Notes: generated from the sequence alone by a model not told the origin. A stretch of 64,000 nt of DNA from a virus (IMGVR_UViG_3300020463_002440:92384-156383); one strand, 5' to 3'; positions 42,980-50,954 are shown, counted from the first letter of the stretch. Made by a program: numbers and translations.

Positions 42980-43236
42980 TAATCTGTACTAACTGATTGT
43001 TTAAATTCATTTGTTAACTGATTGAGAAACGCATTATCAAAGAGAAAGATTTCTTTCTTATTGTTATTAATCAATTGTTCATGTTCGTAAATACGATAAG
43101 GTGTCCAATCATCTGGAATGATTCTCTTAATAATAATTTTTTGTCCTCGTTCAGTACGCATAATGACACGGTCCTCGCGTCGAAGATATATTGTTCTGAA
43201 TGATTCTGGTGCTAATATGATATTGTCAACTGCCAT
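42979..43236 (-). CDS. Small conserved baseplate-operon protein
   Basis: An 85-residue protein with a basic first half (RREDRVIMRTERGQKIIIKRIIPDDW). It is packed between gp53 and the gp27-like gene: its stop shares one base with the hub gene start, and it starts 10 bases after the gp53 stop. No domain was recognised. Gene packing suggests a baseplate component or assembly factor expressed at the same level as its neighbours. Confidence 0.6.
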   Translation of the reverse strand: MAVDNIILAPESFRTIYLRREDRVIMRTERGQKIIIKRIIPDDWTPYRIYEHEQLINNNKKEIFLFDNAFLNQLTNEFKQSVSTD

Positions 43237-43245
43237 TTGCTATTC

Positions 43246-43626
43246 CTAAACTGTTTTAATATAATATAAAATATTTTCGTCTATGTTTGGGTTCTTTGTC
43301 CAATCAATTACGTCTTCGCCAATTTCTCCAGACTGATCTGTGTATTTTGCTACAAGATAATCGTTAAACGTTTGTCCGTCCATAGGCCACTCGTAATATG
43401 GATCTATGATATTATTTGCCATGTAAACTAACCAAACATAATCAACCGAACCATAATACTTATGTGCAATATCTTCAGCTCTTTCGTTTTCTTTAACTGT
43501 ATAAGGATAATATACGTAAGGGTTAGTTGATACTGCTCTTACAAAGGATGCACGTCTAGAAATGTCTCTGACCTTTCTTCCTTGATATTCTATAACAGGA
43601 AAGTTTTCAAAATATTTAGTTGCCAT
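43246..43626 (-). CDS. 53: Baseplate wedge protein gp53
   Basis: A 126-residue protein with the gp53 family pattern. FENFPVIEYQGRKVRDISRR is followed by YPYTVKENERAEDIAHKYYGSVDYVWLVYMAN, a LysM-like stretch, and NIIDPYYEWPMDGQTFNDYL. In T4, gp53 clamps neighbouring wedges together around gp6 and gp25. The start shares one base with the stop of the gp48-like gene upstream. Length and motif order are normal for the family. Confidence 0.93.
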   Translation of the reverse strand: MATKYFENFPVIEYQGRKVRDISRRASFVRAVSTNPYVYYPYTVKENERAEDIAHKYYGSVDYVWLVYMANNIIDPYYEWPMDGQTFNDYLVAKYTDQSGEIGEDVIDWTKNPNIDENILYYIKTV

Positions 43627-44630
43627 TATTCTTCTGCTCCTCCATCACCCAGATCATCATCAGGATAATCTGCAGCGGTTTGTATTTCTATTTCTTGAAG
43701 TGCTAAAGTAAGTTTAACTGAAGCAGGTACACCACCTTGTGCAATCGTAGGTAATCCTTCTCCTGCATAATCTATGTTTACACTTGATACCATACACGGT
43801 TTAAATTTAAGAAAATGACTTTCATCAACACCAAGTAAATTAATAAAACAAACTGCAGGATATCTTAAGAATGCTCTAGTTGCTGCTGCGCCGCCAATAT
43901 CTGCTAGTGTCGAATCAGCTGGTCCCATGCTTTGAGTTTCAGGTAAAGTATTTCTTTTAATTGCATTCGCAATCTTTCTTATAGTTTGTGCTTCAGCTGC
44001 AGACTCTGGTCTCATTTGAAAATCAAACTGAAAGCTTCTTAAATCAACACCTGAGAAAAATAGTGTTGCTTGTGGATTAGATACAGATCCAGTCATTGCT
44101 CCAAGCGATGCGGTTGAAATTCCTAAAGCCTCAATTGTACCTTTTCCCATCTCTGCAAGAGCACGACCTATTACATCTGCGTTTATACCTACTGCATCGC
44201 TAAATGACTTACGTTGAGCTTGTGCTGCAGCCGAATTACCAAATAAGCTCGCGGCAGATGCACCTAATCCTTGTAATGCGGATGCTATTTTATTTGAAGC
44301 GGCTCTTGGATTATCTACTATACCACTTAATGTCTTTGATATTAGAACTTCCGCAACCGATCTTTCGTTTGCTGAAATACCGATTGACGTTGCATCTGCT
44401 AATTGTGCAGGCATTGGTAGTTCAATTACAGTTTCTTTTTCAGTTGTTGCTTTTTTTCTGTTTACAAAAGCGTTTTCAAATCTGCTACCAGCAGGATCTG
44501 CAATAAATTCGTTATAATTATACTGTTTAAATATAAGCTGAATGCTGTGAGGTAGCGGCCTTGAAGGATAAGTGAGCCGTGTAAAAGATTCCTTATCTGC
44601 GGCTTCCATATGCATCATTGGTCTTGTCAT
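43626..44630 (-). CDS. 48: gp48-like baseplate tail-tube cap protein
   Basis: A 334-residue protein, first gene of the minus-strand baseplate operon. The N-terminus (LTYPSRPLPHSIQLIFKQYNY) and the C-terminal FQFDFQMRPESAAEAQTIRKIANAIK are typical of the gp48/gp54-type tube-cap proteins in marine T4-like phages. The later part LKFKPCMVSSVNIDYAGEGLPTIAQGGVPASVKLTLALQEIEI looks like a tail-tube-like beta-barrel. The middle is rich in Ala and Ser. In T4, gp48 caps the hub and starts tube polymerisation with gp54. The gp54-like gene lies on the other strand at 45791. Confidence 0.7.
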   Translation of the reverse strand: MTRPMMHMEAADKESFTRLTYPSRPLPHSIQLIFKQYNYNEFIADPAGSRFENAFVNRKKATTEKETVIELPMPAQLADATSIGISANERSVAEVLISKTLSGIVDNPRAASNKIASALQGLGASAASLFGNSAAAQAQRKSFSDAVGINADVIGRALAEMGKGTIEALGISTASLGAMTGSVSNPQATLFFSGVDLRSFQFDFQMRPESAAEAQTIRKIANAIKRNTLPETQSMGPADSTLADIGGAAATRAFLRYPAVCFINLLGVDESHFLKFKPCMVSSVNIDYAGEGLPTIAQGGVPASVKLTLALQEIEIQTAADYPDDDLGDGGAEE

Positions 44631-44662
44631 TGTTATTCCTTTGAGTAACTCCGGTTAATTCT

Positions 44663-44670
44663 AATAAATA
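44663..44670 (+). promoter_or_regulatory. Possible late promoter (AATAAATA) for the plus-strand operon
   Basis: TAATAAATA on the plus strand 47 bp before the gp4 start at 44717. It differs by one base from the T4 late consensus. It lies between the minus-strand late promoter at 44689-44696 and the gp48-like start, so the two transcripts would overlap head-on for a short stretch. Confidence 0.4.
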
Positions 44671-44688
44671 TGTTAACGGATTTGTAGT

Positions 44689-44696
44689 TATTTATA
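44689..44696 (-). promoter_or_regulatory. T4-type late promoter for the baseplate operon
   Basis: A perfect TATAAATA on the minus strand 59 bp before the gp48-like start at 44630, within the 86-bp gap between the divergent gp48-like and gp4 genes. It should drive the gp48/53/27/5/25/6 baseplate operon. Confidence 0.6.
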
Positions 44697-44716
44697 CAGA
44701 AAGCGAGAAATACATC

Positions 44717-45178
44717 ATGGCATATAAAGGTCGATTTCGTCCTAAGAACCCCAGTAAGTATAAAGGGGACCCAACTAAGATTATTTATAGGTCTTTATGG
44801 GAGTTTAAAGTTTTTAGATGGGTTGATACACACCCTGATGTTATTTGGTGGCAATCAGAAGAAGTGATTGTTCCTTATAGATCTCCGCTTGATAGTAGAA
44901 TACACAGATATTTTCCGGATGTTATTGTACATAAAAAGGATAATCTAGGAAATGTTCAAACTATTATGATTGAAATTAAACCAAGTTCACAATGTGTACC
45001 GCCAAATCCAGCAAATAAAAACAAAACAAAGACAGGTAGAGTATCAAGAAGATATTTAAATGAAGTAAAACGATACGGTATTAACGAAGCGAAATGGAAA
45101 GCTGCAAGATCCTTTTGCGCTGACCGCGGATGGTTATTTACAATTATGACAGAAAAACATATACCAGGGGCAAGGTAA
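44717..45178 (+). CDS. 4: Head completion protein gp4
   Basis: A 153-residue protein with the gp4 signature: RFRPKNPSKYKGDPTKIIYRS, LWEFKVFRWVDTHPDVIWWQSEE, then HRYFPDVIV and MIEIKPSSQ. The pattern (E in LWEFK, D in FPD, E-x-K in IEIKP) matches the TnsA-like PD-(D/E)xK nuclease fold assigned to this family. In T4, gp4 (formerly 50/65) is needed to finish the filled head before tail joining. It is the first gene of the short plus-strand late operon. Confidence 0.92.
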   Translation: MAYKGRFRPKNPSKYKGDPTKIIYRSLWEFKVFRWVDTHPDVIWWQSEEVIVPYRSPLDSRIHRYFPDVIVHKKDNLGNVQTIMIEIKPSSQCVPPNPANKNKTKTGRVSRRYLNEVKRYGINEAKWKAARSFCADRGWLFTIMTEKHIPGAR

Positions 45179-45787
45179 GTGGCACAAATCTTTTCAGATA
45201 TATTAGCAAAAGGTGTAAGGCGTGGAGAAATGCCTGCTCGTACTCAGACTGCGAGAGATTGGTATCGTAATGCTGCCAAAGGTATGACAATGGTTACGGC
45301 CGAACAAATCATAAGTGATACAAAGAAAAAGAATACAAGAGCATCAGTATCTAACGAAGGTCAGATTGGGCAAATGATGTTATTTCAATACGAAGCAAAA
45401 TATAAAGACACATTACCTTATTATGATCGCTTCCCTCTTATATTCCCAATAAATATAGTTAAAGGAGGATTCATGGGTATAAACATGCATTACTTACCTC
45501 CAAAACTAAGGGCACAATTAATGGATGCATTATATACAGTTTCTTCAAATAAAAGATATGATGAAAAGACTATACTAAATTTATCTTACGATATATTAAA
45601 TGGAGCATCAAAGTTTAGATTGTTTAAACCAACAATAAAGAAATACTTAACAAGACAGGTAAGATCTAGATTTATAAAGATAGAAGCAAGTGAATGGGAT
45701 ATTGCTTTGTTCTTACCACTTCAGAATTTTGTTGGAGCTTCAAGTCAAAAAGTATATGCAGATTCAAGAAAGATTATAAGAGGATAA
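45179..45787 (+). CDS. Possible gp2-like DNA end protector
   Basis: A 202-residue protein starting with GTG directly after the gp4 stop, with GGGGCAAGG just upstream as a ribosome-binding site. The conserved core TLPYYDRFPLIFPI, GGFMGINMHYLPPKLRAQLMDALY and later FIKIEASEWDIALFLPLQNF looks like a protein kept next to gp4 in T4-like marine phages. T4 places gene 2 (DNA end protector, head completion) next to gene 4, so gp2 is the best guess. I am unsure of the family link, so no symbol is given. Confidence 0.55.
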   Translation: MAQIFSDILAKGVRRGEMPARTQTARDWYRNAAKGMTMVTAEQIISDTKKKNTRASVSNEGQIGQMMLFQYEAKYKDTLPYYDRFPLIFPINIVKGGFMGINMHYLPPKLRAQLMDALYTVSSNKRYDEKTILNLSYDILNGASKFRLFKPTIKKYLTRQVRSRFIKIEASEWDIALFLPLQNFVGASSQKVYADSRKIIRG

Positions 45788-45790
45788 TAG

Positions 45791-46564
45791 ATGTCATTTA
45801 ATGTTTCAAAATTTAAGTCATCATTTGAAAGAATGGGTGGTCCTGCTCGAGCAAATTTATTTGAAGTAACAAGATCAACAAATTCTGAGATTCCTGTTAA
45901 TCCATTCTTTGGTATCAACGAATTTAAATATTTTTGTACTGGAATAACATTTCCTGGAATAGCAGTAAATACAGCAAGTGTAGATTATATAGGACAGTTA
46001 ACAAAATTATATCCAACAGGTGTGACTAACCCAGGACCAGTTACTGCAAAATTCTTAGTAGATTCAGATCATAATGTTTTAACTTTCTTTCACAATTGGA
46101 TGAGAGCAGTTGTTAACTTTAGTAAAACAGACGGAGCTGCAGCAGAGTTTAAAGAAAAGCTTCCACATGAAGTTGGATTCAAAGATGATTATTGTTGTGA
46201 TTTAATTATTAAACATTTTACAACAGATAGTTTTCCAAATTCATTTTATGAGGCAACATTATTAAGAGCGTATCCAATTGAAGTATCAGGTTTAGAATTA
46301 GGATGGGCACAGAATGATTCGTTCTTAGAAATAGATGTAAAGTTTGCACTTGATGATTTTAAATTCTCAGGTGATAAAACAGGAAATACCGCAGACCGCT
46401 CAAAGAGAGGTGGTGGCCTGTTAGATATACTTGGAGATGTAGCAGGATTTGCTGATACAGTAAGAGGTACAATTAAATCAGGAAGACCTAGAACAATTCA
46501 AGATGCAGTAAACAGATTAAACAGATTAAGTAATTCCTTTGGAAACTTGAGTGACAATATTTAA
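45791..46564 (+). CDS. 54: gp54-like baseplate tail-tube initiator
   Basis: A 257-residue protein with a tail-tube-like fold pattern. It starts FNVSKFKSSFERMGGPARANLFEVT, continues with YFCTGITFPGIAVNTASVDYIGQLTKLYPTG and FLVDSDHNVLTFFHNWMR, and closes the barrel with LLRAYPIEVSGLELGWAQND. This is the gp19/gp54 family look; the extra C-terminal 50 residues suit gp54, which sits on the gp48 cap and starts the tube. The ribosome-binding site is AGAGGA before the ATG. It could instead be the tail tube protein gp19, but its position next to the chaperone and tape-measure genes and its extra tail favour gp54. Confidence 0.65.
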   Translation: MSFNVSKFKSSFERMGGPARANLFEVTRSTNSEIPVNPFFGINEFKYFCTGITFPGIAVNTASVDYIGQLTKLYPTGVTNPGPVTAKFLVDSDHNVLTFFHNWMRAVVNFSKTDGAAAEFKEKLPHEVGFKDDYCCDLIIKHFTTDSFPNSFYEATLLRAYPIEVSGLELGWAQNDSFLEIDVKFALDDFKFSGDKTGNTADRSKRGGGLLDILGDVAGFADTVRGTIKSGRPRTIQDAVNRLNRLSNSFGNLSDNI

Positions 46565-46579
46565 AATTAGGAGTATATA

Positions 46580-47281
46580 ATGGCACTACCAAAAATTGAC
46601 TTACCTTTAGAGGAAATTATAATTCCATCGACTGGTAAGAAAGTAAAGTTAAGACCCTTTACGGTAAAAGAAGAAAAGATATTATTAGTTGCGGCGGAAT
46701 CAGGAGATGCAGTAAATGAACTGCTATCAGTTAAGCAAGTAATTAATAATTGTTTAGTAGATTCTACAGTTGATGAAATGTCAATGGTAGATTTAGAATA
46801 TGTGTTTTTAAATCTACGAACACGTTCAGTAGATAATATAGCAACTTTTAGTATCACTGATCCTGATACTGATGAAAAGGTTAATTTAGAAATTGACTTT
46901 AAAGATGTTAAATTAATAGAAGACGAGGAGCATGATAATAAAGTAAAAATTAATGAAGAGTATACATTATTTTTAAAGCATCCAACGATTGCACAATTTG
47001 AATATGTGTTATCATTAGATGCAAAAGATCCTTTAATGAATTATTTTATTATGACATCATGTTTAGATAAATTGGCTTCGGAAGATGAAGTACATAATTT
47101 TGCAGATTATAGTAATGAAGAAATAGATGATTTTATGAACAGCTTAGATGGTAATTCAATTAAGCAAGTTTCTAAATTCTTTGAAACACTTCCTAAGTTG
47201 AGACATGAAGTAAAATATACAAATATGAATGGAGATGAAAAGACATTTGTGATTGAGGGCATGCGAAGTTTTTTTATCTAG
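46580..47281 (+). CDS. 26: gp26-type tail assembly chaperone, zero-frame product
   Basis: A 233-residue protein matching the T4 gp26/gp51 (T4_baseplate) family: LPLEEIIIPSTGKKVKLRPFTVKEEKILL near the start and acidic middle segments. The ribosome-binding site is AGGAG. The family normally continues past this point with a second helical part, but here the frame ends just after a T7 run (47269-47275) with codons AGT TTT TTT ATC TAG. The missing C-terminal part is found in the -1 frame immediately downstream (47275-47454). This gene lies right before the tape-measure-like gene, where lambda-type phages make their G and GT chaperones by frameshifting. Confidence 0.8.
   Translation: MALPKIDLPLEEIIIPSTGKKVKLRPFTVKEEKILLVAAESGDAVNELLSVKQVINNCLVDSTVDEMSMVDLEYVFLNLRTRSVDNIATFSITDPDTDEKVNLEIDFKDVKLIEDEEHDNKVKINEEYTLFLKHPTIAQFEYVLSLDAKDPLMNYFIMTSCLDKLASEDEVHNFADYSNEEIDDFMNSLDGNSIKQVSKFFETLPKLRHEVKYTNMNGDEKTFVIEGMRSFFI
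47269..47275 (+). promoter_or_regulatory. Probable -1 ribosomal frameshift site (T TTT TTT)
   Basis: A seven-T heptamer in the zero-frame register T_TTT_TTT, where both tRNAs can re-pair perfectly after slipping back one base, six bases before the TAG stop. After slipping, translation continues as FF-YLGLSHMTLSHYYNM for 59 more residues. The resulting 291-residue protein would match the full length expected of the gp26-type family. Confidence 0.6.
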
Positions 47282-47454
47282 GGCTAAGTCATATGACACT
47301 TAGCCATTATTACAATATGATCTTTTCGCTTTGTCAACATCATAAGTATTCTATATCTGATGTTGAAGGATTAATACCGTATGAAAGAGATTTATTCTTT
47401 CAGATGTTAATTGAGTATCTTGAAAGACAAAAAGAAGAACGAGCAAATAGGTAA
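47275..47454 (+). CDS. C-terminal part of the tail assembly chaperone, -1 frame
   Basis: A -1 frame open from the T7 run to TAA at 47452-47454 encodes 59 residues, starting YLGLSHMTLSHYYNM and including HHKYSISDVEGLIPYERDLFF. This resembles the C-terminal part of gp26-type chaperones (YY, HHKYS and the P-[WY]-E-R-[DE] motif). An internal ATG at 47293-47295, with AGGG nine bases upstream, could start a free 53-residue product. I judge fusion by frameshifting more likely because family resemblance extends upstream of that ATG (LGLSH). A sequencing error in the T run is the main alternative. Confidence 0.65.
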   Translation, partial: YLGLSHMTLSHYYNMIFSLCQHHKYSISDVEGLIPYERDLFFQMLIEYLERQKEERANR

Positions 47455-47461
47455 ATATTAA

Positions 47462-49282
47462 ATGGCAGACTTAAGCGCAGAAACACAAGCTATTATCAGC
47501 GAACTTGATAAACAAGGAAAGCTGTTACGCAATGACGGACGAACAAATTCAATTAAGATGGTTAGACAAGATCTAGCAAAGTTTGAACCAATCTTTATTA
47601 GTATTAATAAAGGTATCGGAAGCATGGCTGAAAAAATCAATTCTATGGTTTCTTTATCTGCTACCGAATCAGAGGGTGCAAGTAGAATTGCGACCGACGA
47701 TCTTGATGATGAGTATGTTGGATTACAAAAAGAAGCTGCTGAGCTTACAATTAAAAACGCTAATCAAAGAGAAAAGCTTGAAGCTGAACAAATGGCAAGA
47801 GATGAAGTTGCTCGTAAACAAAAAGAAAAGGATGATAGAAAAGCTGAAACAGAAAAAAACAAAATAATGTCTCAAGGTCTTATATCAATGGCAAGAGATA
47901 ATAAGATGGGAATGTTTAAAGGTGTTTTAAAATACGGTTTACTTGGATTTGCTGGATTTAATATAATAAAAGGTGCAGTAGATCAAATGTTCGATGGTGC
48001 TGCCTCTGAGTTTTTAAATAATGTTGATTGGACTTCGTTATCCGAAGGGTTTAATCGTATGACAAGTTGGATTACTTCTGATATTTGGAAAACATTAGCA
48101 ACTGGTCTTGCGGCATGGGGTGCATTAGAATTTGGTTTACCGTTTATGGTTAACACTGCTGGTGAACTTATTAAACTATCTGCGTTTAAGAGTGCACTAT
48201 CAGGAATAACATCTGATAATATTAAAAATACTGGAGGCTTTCCTGGTTTAAGAGTAGGTATAGCAGGTGCGTTAGGAGCTGCATTGGCGATGGGTATGCC
48301 AGCAATTAAAACTTTTATAAGAGAAAGTATGATGGGAATGACACCAGCTGAATTAGAAAAGGCTCAAGCTGATCCTGGTATATTAGATGCCGCAGGTTAT
48401 GCAGCAATTGGTGGAACTCTAGGATTTATGTTTGGCCCGACCGGTGCTTTGGCAGGGGCAGTACTTGGATTCGCTGTTGGTCTTGGTTCAATGTTAATTG
48501 ATAATTTAAAAGATGATGTTAAAAAGGCTGGAGCAAACGAAGAAGTAGAGGATCTAGCAATAACACTCAGAAATCTTCAGGATAAACAAAAAGAACTGGA
48601 AACATATAGAAAGAACATGAAAGCTGACGGAATGTCAGACGATGAAATAGATAAAGCAATTGCTAAGTTTGGCAAAGAGTATTTAAATTTAGATACGGCC
48701 ATTATTACGGCAGAAGAAGATTTAGCTGCAGCAGTTGAGAGATATAACACATCAAATGCTTTAGCTGCTGAAGAAGTAAAAAATAAGGAAATTTCTGATA
48801 CTAAATTGGTACCAAGAGTCTCCACTTTTGGTATGGCCATGCCGTATGAAGAGCAAAAAACGCTTGAAGAGTTTAATAATGATATAAAGGCAAGAGATCA
48901 GCAGGTTGAACAAATATTAGGCAAGAGCGATGATAATTTACAATTGGCTGCTTCACTTATAGATTTAGAGACGGTAAACGCAAGAATCGCAAAACGTGAA
49001 AAAAAGAATAATGAAACCTACAATAATATGTTCAGTCCTTTTAATTGGGATACATACCAATTTAATTTATCCGATGAAACTATTACAGCTTTACTAAATC
49101 TGACTGAGTCTTCTGAACAGCTTGGATCACTACAAAGAACGGAGTACTTTACTTTACAATCAAATAATAAAGGAGGGGATGTAAATGTTTATTCAACCTC
49201 TGGTGATACTCATCATAATAGAACAGTTAATGGTTTTATTGGGCAAGGTAATGGAATGTTATCGCCTGTAGGAACAAATTAA
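47462..49282 (+). CDS. Tape-measure-like tail protein (gp29-like role)
   Basis: A 606-residue protein following the tail chaperone, the classic place for a tape measure. Residues about 85-145 are charged and coiled-coil-like (KEAAELTIKNANQREKLEAEQMARDEVARKQ). Three hydrophobic stretches follow, around 158-170, 263-282 and 316-345 (GGTLGFMFGPTGALAGAVLGFAVGLGSM spans the last). The C-terminal half is again helical and charged. Tape measures combine long helices with hydrophobic segments. T4 gp29 has 590 residues, so the length fits a similar tail. The gene ends at a bidirectional terminator. Confidence 0.65.
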   Translation: MADLSAETQAIISELDKQGKLLRNDGRTNSIKMVRQDLAKFEPIFISINKGIGSMAEKINSMVSLSATESEGASRIATDDLDDEYVGLQKEAAELTIKNANQREKLEAEQMARDEVARKQKEKDDRKAETEKNKIMSQGLISMARDNKMGMFKGVLKYGLLGFAGFNIIKGAVDQMFDGAASEFLNNVDWTSLSEGFNRMTSWITSDIWKTLATGLAAWGALEFGLPFMVNTAGELIKLSAFKSALSGITSDNIKNTGGFPGLRVGIAGALGAALAMGMPAIKTFIRESMMGMTPAELEKAQADPGILDAAGYAAIGGTLGFMFGPTGALAGAVLGFAVGLGSMLIDNLKDDVKKAGANEEVEDLAITLRNLQDKQKELETYRKNMKADGMSDDEIDKAIAKFGKEYLNLDTAIITAEEDLAAAVERYNTSNALAAEEVKNKEISDTKLVPRVSTFGMAMPYEEQKTLEEFNNDIKARDQQVEQILGKSDDNLQLAASLIDLETVNARIAKREKKNNETYNNMFSPFNWDTYQFNLSDETITALLNLTESSEQLGSLQRTEYFTLQSNNKGGDVNVYSTSGDTHHNRTVNGFIGQGNGMLSPVGTN

Positions 49283-49303
49283 AAAGGAACCTCGAAAGGT
49301 CCC
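49281..49303 (-). terminator. Bidirectional terminator between convergent operons
   Basis: On the minus strand GGGACCT pairs with AGGTTCC (one G-T pair) around a TTCG tetraloop and is followed by TTTTT, a strong intrinsic terminator for the peroxiredoxin side. On the plus strand the same stem is followed by TCGTTTAATTT, weaker but likely to help end the tape-measure transcript. Confidence 0.75.
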
Positions 49304-49312
49304 TCGTTTAAT

Positions 49313-49825
49313 TTATTTACCTTTTAAATAGGCAAGTACATTTTCAGGAGCGGTTTCTCCATACGGATCTGATTGACAATCGTCCATCATTCCTGGTTCA
49401 GTAAATAATCTTTCAACTTTACCATTGTCTACGACCATAGCATATCTCCAAGATCTTCTTCCGAAACCAAGATTGTCTTTTACGACTAACATATCCATAC
49501 CAGCAGTGAATTCACAAGATCCATCAGGAATGAATTTTACATTCTTAACTCTTAGATCTTCAGCCCATGCATTCATAACGAAAGTATCATTACAAGATAC
49601 ACAATAAACTTCATCAATTCCATGCTCAACAATCTGATCATATAGAACATCAAATCCTGGGACTTGATTATTTGAACAGGTTGGTGTAAAAGCGCCAGGT
49701 AGTGAAAATACTACTACTCTTTTTCCATCAAAATAATCTGCTGTAGTTGGATGGGTCCAATCGAACTCACCGGTTTCTACATTTCTACTTCTTACTTTGA
49801 AAGTTATATTAGGTACAGTTTTCAT
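49313..49825 (-). CDS. Peroxiredoxin (Prx5-type)
   Basis: A 170-residue thioredoxin-fold peroxidase. The peroxidatic cysteine is Cys50 in LPGAFTPTCS, and the conserved Arg is in SWRYAM (127). Other cysteines are Cys75, Cys78, Cys104 and Cys150; one may act as resolving Cys. The layout (DYFDGKRVVVFSLPGAFTPTC, NDTFVMNAWAED, FTEPGMMDD) fits the Prx5 or hybrid-Prx group that uses glutaredoxin or thioredoxin for reduction. It would remove hydrogen peroxide or alkyl peroxides in the infected cell. It is a host-derived auxiliary gene placed at the end of the operon with Hsp20, suggesting a stress-protection role during infection. Confidence 0.9.
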   Translation of the reverse strand: MKTVPNITFKVRSRNVETGEFDWTHPTTADYFDGKRVVVFSLPGAFTPTCSNNQVPGFDVLYDQIVEHGIDEVYCVSCNDTFVMNAWAEDLRVKNVKFIPDGSCEFTAGMDMLVVKDNLGFGRRSWRYAMVVDNGKVERLFTEPGMMDDCQSDPYGETAPENVLAYLKGK

Positions 49826-49880
49826 TATATAGTTTCCTTATCAGTTGGGAGGCCATTGCGACCTCCCGGATTAAAACAAA

Positions 49881-50333
49881 TTAACCTTTTAGAAATTCTT
49901 TCTTAGTGTCAATTTTAATTTTACGTGCCTTTTTTGCCTCAGGAATTATTCGTTCCAATGCGACAGTTAAAAGACCGTTTTTGAAGTTGGCTCCGATTAC
50001 TTCAATATCGTCTGCAAGAGTAAAACTTCTTGTAAACTTTTTGAAAGAAATACCGCGATGAACATAGTCACCTCCGCCATTGAAGTATTCTCCTGCTTCA
50101 TCCCAAACGGAACGAACAGTTAATACATCTTCTTTTACTTCTATTTCAACATCTTTAATATCAAGACCTGCTAACGCAAGATCAATAAAGAACTTTTCGC
50201 CTTTGTCGGTTCTGATATTGTAAGGCGGAAAGCCTTGTGGTTGATGTTGGTGAGGGAATTCCACCAATCTGTCAAAGACTCTATCAAAGCCTACGGCAAA
50301 AGGGTGAAGTTGGTTTATATTTAATCCAGTCAT
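49881..50333 (-). CDS. Small heat-shock protein, Hsp20/IbpA family
   Basis: A 150-residue alpha-crystallin-type chaperone. The N-terminus (FAVGFDRVFDRLVEF) and PPYNIRTDKGEKFFIDLALAGLDIKDVEIEV are typical of the IbpA group. The core ends in RSFTLADDIEVIGANFKNGLLTVALER, with the G-L-L-T-V motif. The C-terminal I-x-I anchor is RKIKID. sHsps are among the commonest accessory genes of marine T4-like phages, where they are thought to assist protein folding late in infection. A TATAAATA late promoter box lies 86 bp upstream. Confidence 0.93.
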   Translation of the reverse strand: MTGLNINQLHPFAVGFDRVFDRLVEFPHQHQPQGFPPYNIRTDKGEKFFIDLALAGLDIKDVEIEVKEDVLTVRSVWDEAGEYFNGGGDYVHRGISFKKFTRSFTLADDIEVIGANFKNGLLTVALERIIPEAKKARKIKIDTKKEFLKG

Positions 50334-50418
50334 GTTTATCTCCTATTAAGCAAGATTAATTAAATTTGATGGTATTACCCATCGGTTATTGTAAGACCCT
50401 TACGGCGCCCTACAAATT

Positions 50419-50426
50419 TATTTATA
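50419..50426 (-). promoter_or_regulatory. T4-type late promoter for hsp20 and peroxiredoxin
   Basis: A perfect TATAAATA on the minus strand, 86 bp before the Hsp20 start and overlapping the end of the dUTPase gene (stop near 50422). It would make the chaperone and peroxiredoxin genes late-expressed, unlike the early-type promoters to their right. Confidence 0.5.
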
Positions 50427-50928
50427 CACCAGTTGACCCAACACCACCTTTTCGGTCAGTTTTTTGAGTCGGTTGCGTATTTGTTTCTTTTATTTTTATT
50501 TGGTTTACTTCAGCTAATCTACATTGTGCCAATCTTTCACCATCATGTACATTGACTAAACTATCTGATATATTATGTACAATAATATGCGTTTCGTCAA
50601 CATAATCAGAATCAATTATACCAACACTATTTACTAATGTCAATCCTCTTTTCGTTGCTACACTTGAACGAATAAACATTTCCATTACATGATTGTCTGG
50701 AATGTCGAAGATTAATCCGGTTGGTATAAGTACTCTTGTTTCAGGCGGAACCTGAATTGTTGGTTTACCATTTTTTAATTTAATTAAAATTGGTATTTCT
50801 TTATTCCAAGCATCGTATCCTTTAATGCGCTCGCCTACTGTTAAACAAACTTTTATATCAAAGCATGCTGAACCTTTGGTTGCGTATTCAGGAAGTGTTG
50901 CGTTATCTCGTACTTTATATACATTCAT
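50422..50928 (-). CDS. dut: dUTP diphosphatase (dUTPase)
   Basis: A 168-residue trimeric dUTPase. Motif 1 is ATKGSACFDI, motif 2 RSSVATKRGL, motif 3 VGIIDSDYVDE, motif 4 GERLAQ and the C-terminal P-loop-like motif 5 RKGGVGSTG. It hydrolyses dUTP to dUMP, keeping uracil out of DNA and supplying dUMP. A roughly 20-residue insertion (YDAWNKEIPILIKLKNGK) follows motif 1. The gene has its own perfect sigma70 promoter. dUTPase together with dCMP deaminase and a TS-family enzyme in the same window shows active control of pyrimidine deoxynucleotides. Confidence 0.93.
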   Translation of the reverse strand: MNVYKVRDNATLPEYATKGSACFDIKVCLTVGERIKGYDAWNKEIPILIKLKNGKPTIQVPPETRVLIPTGLIFDIPDNHVMEMFIRSSVATKRGLTLVNSVGIIDSDYVDETHIIVHNISDSLVNVHDGERLAQCRLAEVNQIKIKETNTQPTQKTDRKGGVGSTGV

Positions 50929-50954
50929 AATATACTCTCTTTCTATTTTATTGT

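Noticed and set aside
46580-47454. Treating the chaperone as a simple pseudogene broken by a frameshift
   Set aside because: The junction is a textbook slippery heptamer in the right register and both parts keep family motifs; a sequencing error remains possible but decay does not fit.
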